Origin: Spirochaetota bacterium
Lineage (GTDB): Bacteria > Spirochaetota > UBA4802 > JAFGJZ01
Direction: 5' to 3'
DNA: 64,000 nt
NCBI GenBank assembly: GCA_027858855.1
Contig: JAQIBV010000054.1
Coordinates: forward strand, 85,123-149,122
Shown here: piece by piece, positions 57,774-64,000 of the stretch
Layout of the letters: each line of letters starts with the position of its first letter
How positions within the stretch are numbered: the first letter of the stretch is position 1
Notes under the pieces: generated by a model
What the model saw: the letters and a program-made list of their open reading frames with translations, nothing else
What the model was told of the DNA's origin: nothing
Database searches by the model: none
Program-made: the position numbers and the translations under genes

Positions 57774-58949
57774 CTAAAATAAAAGATCGAAACTGCCAAA
57801 GAGGCCGTGGTACAGGTCAGCTTGACCGAAGGTGTGTGAATCAGAGCCTTTTGAAATATTAACAGGATTAGGTATCAGCAGGTTAAACTCGTATTGCAGT
57901 TTCAGAGATGTTTTTAGAGAGCCTTTTGACAGTTTATAAGAAAGTCCGGGCTTTAGCTTGAATTGAACAGATGATAAGATTCTTGTTTTAGCTTCATCAT
58001 TGTCGCCAAGTTTATATTTTGTAGTTCCGGCTCCAAAAAAGAAAGCAAGTTCGTTTAAAAACTCAAGATTGCTTCTATTTTCAAAAACAATAGTTTCAAT
58101 ACCATATCCCAGCATGTGAAGTTTAAATGGAATTTCCTGAGGTTCTGTTTCATCTTTGTATACATACTCCTTATCTGTCTGATCAGTTTCTCCCGCCTCT
58201 GTGAAGGTGTATACAATACGGGGTAGACTGTATTGCATGTAGCGGTATCCCAGGAAAAAGCGAGATCGAAAGAATATTCCCCGGTTTCGTCTTATTTTAA
58301 ACGGGCGTTGATACCTGATGTCTGCCTCGTTAACCTTCAGCAGAAGCTCCTGTTTCTCATTAATAGAATCAGTTTCGGCATCAATAACCCGCATCTCTCC
58401 AAAGTTGAAGTGTACAGTGCGAAATGAAGTTTTCAGATTAAACAGCTGGACTCCAAAGCCAATAATTTCTGATATCTGAGCATCACTTGTAATGGTTGAA
58501 ACTGCATCATTTCCCTCTTCAATAGTTCCACCACCCTTAAACACGCGGTTGGTTTTATATATTCCGTCAAACTGAAGAAAGTTCCAGGCGGCGTATGCTT
58601 CAAATGAGGCCAGATAAACCGGTTGAAAACTATATTGGATTTTGTTTTTTCTTCCGGTATAATCATGAGTCGATTTTTCGTTGTTTTCGTCATCAAGCAC
58701 ATGAAAATGATACAAGTCTATGGAGGAGCTGATATAGATTTCAAAGATTTTACTATTTATTTCAGTTTGTGGAGTAAGTCGGGTATAGGGGGTTTTCTGT
58801 GACTTTTCATGTACCGGTTTTTGCTTTTGAATTGGAGCCTGCTGTTGAGCCATTGCTGGTTGAGAATAGAATATAATATAATAATAGCATAGGCCAATGA
58901 ATAATGGTAACATTAACTTCAGGTTGTCTAATTTCATAGGGGGTTTCAT
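57774..58949 (-). CDS. Probable outer-membrane beta-barrel protein
   Basis: A 391-residue exported protein. Signal peptide (LPLFIGLCYYYIIFYSQPAMA) with likely cleavage after AMA, a Gln/Lys-rich linker, then alternating hydrophobic strands (FFRSRFFLGYRYMQYSLPRIVYTF), ending GSFDLLF with a terminal Phe as in many outer-membrane barrels. No family recognised. AAGGGA 7 bases upstream supports the ATG at 58949. It lies 83 bases upstream of the AraC/GyrI gene's start region, on the same strand, so they may be read together. Confidence 0.65.
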   Translation of the reverse strand: MKPPMKLDNLKLMLPLFIGLCYYYIIFYSQPAMAQQQAPIQKQKPVHEKSQKTPYTRLTPQTEINSKIFEIYISSSIDLYHFHVLDDENNEKSTHDYTGRKNKIQYSFQPVYLASFEAYAAWNFLQFDGIYKTNRVFKGGGTIEEGNDAVSTITSDAQISEIIGFGVQLFNLKTSFRTVHFNFGEMRVIDAETDSINEKQELLLKVNEADIRYQRPFKIRRNRGIFFRSRFFLGYRYMQYSLPRIVYTFTEAGETDQTDKEYVYKDETEPQEIPFKLHMLGYGIETIVFENRSNLEFLNELAFFFGAGTTKYKLGDNDEAKTRILSSVQFKLKPGLSYKLSKGSLKTSLKLQYEFNLLIPNPVNISKGSDSHTFGQADLYHGLFGSFDLLF

Positions 58950-59017
58950 ATAATGTCCCTTTATATCATAAATTTACATGATAACCTGAACTGAGATAAG
59001 AGAAAAATCAAGAAAAA

Positions 59018-59092
59018 AACCCTGTTGGGCTTTGATTCCACATACGAAAACTATTATTAATGCATCTTCTAAATTATGAGAACAACAGGGTT
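59018..59092 (-). terminator. Terminator downstream of the phosphotransferase gene
   Basis: On the minus strand AACCCTGTTG (plus 59083-59092) pairs with CAACAGGGTT (plus 59018-59027) across a 55-base loop, directly followed by a 7-T run. It lies 20 bases after the stop at 59113. Confidence 0.6.
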
Positions 59093-59112
59093 GAGAACGA
59101 AAGTTATGGCTA

Positions 59113-60099
59113 TTAGCTTTGATTAAATTCTTTCATTACCGCTTTAAGCTGTTCACGCGGCCAGGAGCCGCCATAATCAGTTTTTCGATATGGTTGTTCA
59201 ATCGTCATAAGCAGAAACAGGTATAATCGATATAGTCTGATTCTTCCTTGCTCTTTGTCATTGAAGGAGTCCTTGCCAAATCGGTTTAGTAAAAAATTAC
59301 GGTTATGTTGAAGAAAACCGCAAACTACGTCCAGTAGTGGATCCCCGTAAAGAGCGCGTTCGCAGTCAATTATTCCAGTGATTCTCTCTTCGGTTTTGTT
59401 TACAAAGATGTTTCCGTCCCAAAGGTCTTTATGCACAAGTCTTGGAGTCGAAATCTCGTTAAGGATCTGCGAATGGTCGCTGACAATTTTAAGTATATCG
59501 TCAGGATCGTATGGTAGTGAAAAGCCGATCATCTTAGCATCCAATACCAGGTCGTTAATCATTGCATAAAATTCATCATACCAGCTTATATTTCGTCTTC
59601 CATTGGGGGTTATTGAACCAAAAAAATCTGATTCAATACTATTTATACCGGTACTAATTGCGGCAAGCTGAATTGATATCTTTTTGAGTTTTTCTTCAGA
59701 GAGGCTTTCACGAATAGTATCAAGAGGAGCACCGGAAACATGTTCCATTATGAAATAGGAGGACGGAATTATGGTCTCGAAGGTGTCATAGGTTATCAGC
59801 TTTGGAACCGGAACTGAGTCCAACTTGGCTAACATCTCAAGAACAGCTACTTCTGTATCTATCAGATTTTGCTCATAGTGCATTACTGTTACATCTGAAG
59901 GTGGTGCAACTTTCAATACTATTTTAGTATCGTCGTTCAGGGTTACAGAGTATGATGCATTAAAGCAGCCACCGGTCAATTCGGAAAAGGTGTGTACTGT
60001 CTGCTGGTTGTGAAATGCCTTTTTTACAGCGCTATGAATCTGATTAGCTGTTAGTTTGAGCTTGGTTATGCTTTTAGGTTCCATGTATTTGTTTGCCAT
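59113..60099 (-). CDS. APH-family phosphotransferase
   Basis: A 328-residue kinase-like fold protein of the aminoglycoside/choline/fructosamine kinase superfamily. FSELTGGCFNASYSVTL is the Gly-rich loop, KVAPP holds the ATP-binding Lys, LVHKDLWDGNIFVNK is the catalytic HxDxxxxN loop, and ITGIIDCERALYGDP holds the metal-binding Asp. Substrate unknown; it need not be an antibiotic. Start 60099 has a moderate AGG-containing site. Confidence 0.85.
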   Translation of the reverse strand: MANKYMEPKSITKLKLTANQIHSAVKKAFHNQQTVHTFSELTGGCFNASYSVTLNDDTKIVLKVAPPSDVTVMHYEQNLIDTEVAVLEMLAKLDSVPVPKLITYDTFETIIPSSYFIMEHVSGAPLDTIRESLSEEKLKKISIQLAAISTGINSIESDFFGSITPNGRRNISWYDEFYAMINDLVLDAKMIGFSLPYDPDDILKIVSDHSQILNEISTPRLVHKDLWDGNIFVNKTEERITGIIDCERALYGDPLLDVVCGFLQHNRNFLLNRFGKDSFNDKEQGRIRLYRLYLFLLMTIEQPYRKTDYGGSWPREQLKAVMKEFNQS

Positions 60100-60389
60100 C
60101 TGAAAGGCCTGTTGAGTAAATGGTTTATGCCTCGGACTATTCTGTGTTTAAAATTTAACTGTCAATAGTTATCCTGTATGGTTGTGTTAGTTTACGCAAG
60201 AATTTTCTTTACATCCTGGCCATGTTTATATCAGTTTTTGTGCGATATAACTAAAATCTCTTTTTGATGTGGACTGTATGTCCTATGAAGTATGGTTTTG
60301 TCCGAATTGAGTATGTAAAGAGAACATGTAATTGGTTTAATAAATTTCACTATAATTATTCCTGCATTATAAGGGGAGTGGAGCCATAA

Positions 60390-60977
60390 ATGAATAAGAA
60401 AGTTTTGCTGTTTTTGCCGCAAGGGTTTGAGGCCTATGAGGCGGCTGTGTTTACCGATGTGATGGGTTGGAGTCGGATTAAAGGGGGAATTCCTGTAGAC
60501 TTGATAACGACCGGCTTTCACACAGAGATTAAATGCACCTGGAACTTCAGGGTTCGTCCTGAAATACCATACGACGAAATAGATGCAGCCGATTATGATG
60601 CTCTTGCTCTTCCCGGGGGATTTTCGCGCGCCGGATTTTACGCAGATGCCTTTGACGAGCGCCTGTTAAAGCTGATTCGTCAATTTAACCGGGAAAAAAA
60701 AATAATCGCTGCTGTTTGTGTTGCCGCACTGCCCCTGGGAAAATCGGGAATCTTGAAAAATCGTAACGCAACTACCTATGATCTAATGGATAATTATCGC
60801 CAAAAGCAGTTATCCGAGTTTGGCGCATATGTTGTGGATGATCATCTTGTTGTTGATGAAAATATTATCACATCAACCGGGCCAAAGACCGCAATTGATG
60901 TGGCTTTCAAACTTTTAGAGCTTTTAACAGATGTTAATAATGTAAAAACCGTAAAAGGGTTGATGCGTTTTACATGA
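60390..60977 (+). CDS. DJ-1/PfpI-family protein
   Basis: A 195-residue class I glutamine-amidotransferase-like protein close to DJ-1/YajL/ThiJ. FLPQGFEAYEAAVFTDVMGW with the conserved Glu, ALPGG, and the nucleophile elbow AAVCVAALPLGKSGIL, then NATTYD and STGPKTAIDVAFKLLE. Possible roles are glyoxalase III/deglycase or chaperone. AGGGGAGTGGAG precedes the ATG. Confidence 0.9.
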   Translation: MNKKVLLFLPQGFEAYEAAVFTDVMGWSRIKGGIPVDLITTGFHTEIKCTWNFRVRPEIPYDEIDAADYDALALPGGFSRAGFYADAFDERLLKLIRQFNREKKIIAAVCVAALPLGKSGILKNRNATTYDLMDNYRQKQLSEFGAYVVDDHLVVDENIITSTGPKTAIDVAFKLLELLTDVNNVKTVKGLMRFT

Positions 60978-61023
60978 TTTTCTAGTTTAGAAGTTGTTTG
61001 TTTTGTGTTGTGTGAGGAATGGA

Positions 61024-61260
61024 ATGCTGAAAATTAATTCCCGTAAGCTGAAAAGTGATTTGCCATTTTGGTTTTGTTATCGCATTAATGAAAAAACCGG
61101 CGATACCGAAGATCCTATTGGCTATATTGAACAAAGCCCGCTTGAATTTGTGATGGCCCTGATGCAAAATCAGTTGCATGGCCTGGACGAATTGTTGCTA
61201 ACGATTGGTAAACGAGTTAATTTCCGTGAATCAAGAGCAAAAGGTAGCCCTAATGAATAA
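61024..61260 (+). CDS. Small hypothetical protein preceding a response regulator
   Basis: A 78-residue protein with no recognised family. It contains LPFWFCYRINEKTGDTEDPIGYIEQS and an amphipathic helix (LEFVMALMQNQLHGLDELLLTI). GAGGAATGG upstream supports the start at 61024. It overlaps the REC-PAS gene by 8 bases, so the two are coupled and it may work in the same signalling step. Confidence 0.6.
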   Translation: MLKINSRKLKSDLPFWFCYRINEKTGDTEDPIGYIEQSPLEFVMALMQNQLHGLDELLLTIGKRVNFRESRAKGSPNE

Positions 61261-62038
61261 AGTAAAACAGACTCTTTTGCTTGTTGAGGACGAAACCATC
61301 ATCGCGATGAGCGAAAAATTTCAGCTTGAACAATATGGTTATAATGTAATTATTGCCACTGATGCAGAGGCGGCCATAGCTGCTGTTTATGATAATCCGG
61401 ATATTGATCTCGTTTTAATGGACATTGATCTTGGCGAAGGAATGGATGGAACAGAGGCTGTCAGGATTATTTTGCAGACTCATAACCTGCCTGTTGTTTT
61501 TCTATCTTCACATACAGAACCTGATGTTGTTCAAAAAACTGAAGATATAACTTCATACGGCTATATTGTCAAGAACTCATGCATCACAGTTGTTGATGCA
61601 TCCATAAAAATGGCCTTCCGCTTGTTTCGAGCCAAACAGGTTTTGAGAGAGAAAGAACAGATACTTTTGTATAAACATGAGTTTATGAGCTACGTTATAA
61701 AATATAACAGGAGCGCAATTGCAGTTCATGATCGTGATCTGAATTATTTGTATGTAAGCCAGCGTTATTTGGATGCTTATCAGGTTAAGGAGGTTGATGT
61801 TATTGGCCGCCATCATTATGATGTGTTTCCCGATTTGCCTCAAAAATGGCGCGATGTGCATCAACAAACGCTTGAAGGCAGCATTATTAAAGCAGATAAC
61901 GACCCATTTGTTCGAGAAGACGGTACGATCGACTGGTCAAGGTGGGAGACAAAACGACTTATACGCCTGAAAGGACGGCCGAATGTCGATGTGCGGTTTT
62001 CTTCTATTATGTATGGAACTATTAGAGATATTACCTGA
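61253..62038 (+). CDS. Response-regulator receiver plus PAS domain, probably truncated
   Basis: A 261-residue signalling protein. REC domain (1-120): LLLVEDETIIAMSEKF with the acidic pair, DLVLMDIDLGEGMDG with the phospho-acceptor Asp, VVFLSSHTEP and GYIVKNS with the switch Lys. PAS domain (about 140-260), ending YGTIRDIT*. Related hybrid proteins in spirochaetes continue from this point into a histidine kinase; here a stop follows and the next 450 bases hold only repeats. AAAGG 8 bases before ATG 61253. Confidence 0.85.
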   Translation: MNKVKQTLLLVEDETIIAMSEKFQLEQYGYNVIIATDAEAAIAAVYDNPDIDLVLMDIDLGEGMDGTEAVRIILQTHNLPVVFLSSHTEPDVVQKTEDITSYGYIVKNSCITVVDASIKMAFRLFRAKQVLREKEQILLYKHEFMSYVIKYNRSAIAVHDRDLNYLYVSQRYLDAYQVKEVDVIGRHHYDVFPDLPQKWRDVHQQTLEGSIIKADNDPFVREDGTIDWSRWETKRLIRLKGRPNVDVRFSSIMYGTIRDIT

Positions 62039-62490
62039 AAAGGGAAAAAAGGCTAATTCTTAAAAATTTCCGGGTTTGTATTCTTCATGTCTATCTTATG
62101 TCTATCTTATGTCTCTTAAAAGCTCTTCAAAGACATTAAACTGCTTTCAATAATCACGGAATAACCACCGTCCCCATTTTATGGCGCTGAAACAACCTCC
62201 AGAATGACCACCGTCCCCATTGCAGGACACTGGAAACAACCACCGTCCCCAAATTTCGGTAATGTTGGATTATTTTGAAAATGTCGGAAAATATGATATT
62301 TTGTTGATAAAGAAGTCGTCTTAAACGCTTTTGTCATAGTTAAAAGTTTATCTTTATAATATGCCCGAATTCAATGGTGAAGTGCAACTGGTAAACTATT
62401 CTTGACAACTGGTTCTTGTTATATAGTTCTGAAACAGGTATATTTGGTATATTTAGAAGTATAAAAGAAATTATTTTAAAGGAGTTGTAT
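62039..62490. other. Repeat-bearing intergenic region
   Basis: 452 bases. A short tandem of ATGTCTATCTT (about 62086-62110), three ACCACCGTCCCC motifs (62164-62250) and AT-rich sequence up to the GH43 gene. TTGACA at 62402-62407 lacks a properly spaced -10. No kinase-like frame was found after the REC-PAS gene. Confidence 0.5.
62164..62250 (-). repeat. Three copies of GGGGACGGTGGT
   Basis: ACCACCGTCCCC on the plus strand at 62164-62175, 62207-62218 and 62239-62250, spaced 43 and 32 bases. Same motif and orientation as near 55.3-55.4 kb. Confidence 0.7.
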
Positions 62491-63474
62491 ATGAAATCAA
62501 GAGAGCTTGTAACTCATATATATACGGCTGATCCGTCTGCGCATGAGTTTAACGGTCGTATATATGTTTATCCGTCGCATGATCGCGACATCGATGTTGC
62601 CTATTCCGATGAAGGCGATGAGTATTTAATGGAAGACTATCACGTTTTGTCAATGGACGATCCTGAAGCAGAGGTGATAGACCATGGTATTGCTATTCAT
62701 GTTGATGATGTAGAGTGGGCTTCAAAACAGATGTGGGCTCCGGATGCAACAGAAAAAGATGGTAAGTATTACCTCTATTTCCCGGCTAGAGACAAGGACA
62801 ATAACTTCCGTATCGGAGTGGCTGTTGGTGACAAACCGGAAGGTCCTTTTGTACCGGAAAAGGATTATATAAAAGGTAGTTTCAGTATTGATCCATGTGT
62901 ATTCAAGGATGATGACGGCTCCTACTATGTCGGTTTTGGCGGACTTTGGGGCGGGCAGCTTGAGAAGTGGGAAACTGGTTCGTTTGTTGCTGATGCAGAA
63001 GGTCCAAAAGGTGATGAGCCTGCTCTTTGCGCGAAGATTGCAAAGTTAAGTGATGACATGCTGCAGTTTGAAGGTGGAGTTCACGATATAAAGGTCTTTG
63101 ATAAGGATGGTAAACCGTTAACTGCTGGTGATGAAGAGCGACGTTATTTTGAAGGTCCGTGGATTCATAAGTATAAAGGAAAGTATTATTTCTCATATTC
63201 CACCGGAACCACCCACTGTATTGCTTATGCGACTGCCGACTCGGTTATGGGTCCATACACCTATCAGGGGATAATTATGACACCTGTTGAGGGCTGGACT
63301 ACTCACCATTCAATAGTCGAATTCAAGGGAAAGTGGTACCTGTTTTATCATGACTGTGAGAGATCGAAAGGAATCAATAACAAACGAAGTGTTAAGATGG
63401 CCGAAATTACCTACAATGAAGATGGAACCATTCAGATGCTTGTTCCGGATGAGTCGTTGATTGGTAAAAGATAA
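62491..63474 (+). CDS. Glycoside hydrolase family 43 protein
   Basis: A 327-residue five-bladed beta-propeller glycosidase, probably an arabinofuranosidase or xylosidase acting on plant polysaccharide. Catalytic residues are visible in context: Asp in TADPSAHEFNGRIYVYPSHD (general base), Asp in FSIDPCVFKDDDGSYYVGF (pKa modulator) and Glu in FEGPWIHKYKGKYYFSYS (general acid). No signal peptide is seen, so it may act inside the cell on imported oligosaccharides. AAAGGAG lies 6 bases before the ATG at 62491. Confidence 0.92.
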   Translation: MKSRELVTHIYTADPSAHEFNGRIYVYPSHDRDIDVAYSDEGDEYLMEDYHVLSMDDPEAEVIDHGIAIHVDDVEWASKQMWAPDATEKDGKYYLYFPARDKDNNFRIGVAVGDKPEGPFVPEKDYIKGSFSIDPCVFKDDDGSYYVGFGGLWGGQLEKWETGSFVADAEGPKGDEPALCAKIAKLSDDMLQFEGGVHDIKVFDKDGKPLTAGDEERRYFEGPWIHKYKGKYYFSYSTGTTHCIAYATADSVMGPYTYQGIIMTPVEGWTTHHSIVEFKGKWYLFYHDCERSKGINNKRSVKMAEITYNEDGTIQMLVPDESLIGKR

Positions 63475-63524
63475 TTTTTTTATGAATTAGATTTTTATAT
63501 GTTATAGGTTTTGTTTTTATCGGG

Positions 63525-63616
63525 TGGGGGTTTCCCCCGCCTGCGGCGGGGAAAAGTTTTAAAGGTTTTTTCTGCCACCATCAGATTGACAATCCCCCGC
63601 TTTTGGCGGGGGATTG
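63525..63616. repeat. Two GC-rich palindromes (REP-like)
   Basis: First: CCCCGCC-TGC-GGCGGGG (63535-63551), which can alternatively pair as GGGGGTTTCCCCC (63526-63538). Second: CAATCCCCCGC (63590-63600), loop TTTTG, GCGGGGGATTG (63606-63616), 11 perfect pairs. Both lie after the GH43 gene and have no T-run. The right arm of the second is the start of the 58-bp tandem repeat. Confidence 0.75.
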
Positions 63617-64000
63617 TTGTTAAGCTTTCTGGGTGTTGATTCGAGCATTATCTTTCATATTTGGTAGGGGATTGTTGTTAAGCTTTCTGGGTGTTGATTC
63701 GAGCATTATCTTTCATATTTGGTAGGGGATTGTTGTTTAGCTTTCTGGGTGTTGATTCGAGCATCATCTTTCATATTTGGCAGGGGATTGTCGTTTAGCT
63801 TTCTGGGTGTTGATTCGAGTGTCATGTTGTGTATTTGGTAGGGGATTGTTGTTAAGCTTTCGGGGTGTTGATTCGAGTGTCATGTTTTGTATTTGGTAGG
63901 GGATTGTTGTTAAGCTTTCTGGGTGTTGATTCGAGTGTCATGTTTTGTATTTGGTAGGGGATTGTTGTTAAGCTTTCTGGGTGTTGATTCGAGCATCATC
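63609..64000 (+). repeat. 58-bp tandem repeat array, truncated by window end
   Basis: Units start at 63609, 63667, 63725, 63783, 63841, 63899 and 63957, exactly 58 bases apart; the last is cut at the window edge after 44 bases. Units 1 and 2 are identical. The first 37 bases (GGGGATTGTTGTTAAGC...GATTCGAG) are nearly invariant; positions 38-53 have two forms (CATTATCTTTCATATT and TGTCATGTTTTGTATT). 58 is not a multiple of 3 and no reading frame runs through. Variable segments repeat between units, so it is not a CRISPR array. Confidence 0.95.

Noticed and set aside
59113..60099. Aminoglycoside resistance gene
   Set aside because: Only the general APH kinase fold is visible; many such proteins phosphorylate other small molecules, so resistance is not claimed.
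63609..64000. CRISPR array
   Set aside because: The period is regular, but the segments between the constant blocks are themselves repeated in only two forms, there are no unique spacers and no cas genes in the window.

Overview
The window is a 64-kb chromosomal stretch of moderate-to-low GC from an anaerobic, fermentative, nitrogen-fixing bacterium with a Gram-negative-type envelope. A spirochaete is my best guess. Reasons: a clostridial/spirochaete-type nif operon carrying the two PII-like genes nifI1 and nifI2 between nifH and nifD; an electron-bifurcating NfnAB pair; the hydrogenase maturase HydE; a K+-dependent membrane pyrophosphatase; lipoproteins, a likely outer-membrane barrel and TIM44/zinc-ribbon/TerB proteins. 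No 16S rRNA or other definitive marker is present, so the assignment is inference.

Layout. 1-5000: the 3' part of an HMGL-family synthase that ends in an apparent Cache-like sensor domain, a PIN-PhoH ATPase, a class II photolyase and an Sfp-type phosphopantetheinyl transferase. 5000-7600: a very acidic lipoprotein and a leader region with GC-rich palindromes. 7600-13700: nfnA-nfnB, then asnS-rpiB-LamG protein-small coiled-coil protein. 13700-19100: a GAF/PP2C-like protein with a WecG/TagA-like glycosyltransferase (both with altered catalytic motifs), a methyltransferase, hydE and nadA. 19100-34600: transporters (MFS, SSS symporter with its small accessory protein, MATE, NicO-type Ni/Co transporter with DUF1007), tRNA-Pro(CGG), a nucleotide-sugar-type SDR with a membrane AraC regulator, gpsA and hppA.

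35000-51200 is a nitrogen island, all on the minus strand. In transcription order it holds an amino-acid ABC transporter, gdhA, then nifH-nifI1-nifI2-nifD-nifK-nifE-nifN-nifB-[2Fe-2S] ferredoxin-nifV-nifA. A good sigma-54 promoter (GG-N10-GC) lies about 115 bp ahead of nifH, with a NifA-like upstream site (TTTGT-N11-ACAAA) about 180 bp further up. Hairpins between nifK and nifE and between the ferredoxin and nifV may tune relative expression. A long palindrome about 85 bp ahead of gdhA is a candidate operator. A remnant of a GGDEF domain sits between gdhA and the ABC operon.

51700-64000: a GlsB-type membrane protein, a stand-alone TrpB, an MFS transporter, a P-loop kinase-like protein with MsrA, an AraC/GyrI-type regulator, an outer-membrane-like protein, an APH-type kinase, a DJ-1/PfpI protein, a REC-PAS protein that looks cut off, and a GH43 glycosidase. 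The window ends in a 58-bp tandem repeat array that begins at a perfect GC-rich palindrome. Five copies of the motif ACCACCGTCCCC (reverse GGGGACGGTGGT; one copy ends in T) mark likely REP-like or transposon debris near 55.4 and 62.2 kb.

I did not find a clearly new defence or mobile system. The most unusual items are the HMGL-Cache fusion, the two linked genes with degenerate catalytic motifs, the 58-bp array and the regulatory structures in the nif/gdh region.
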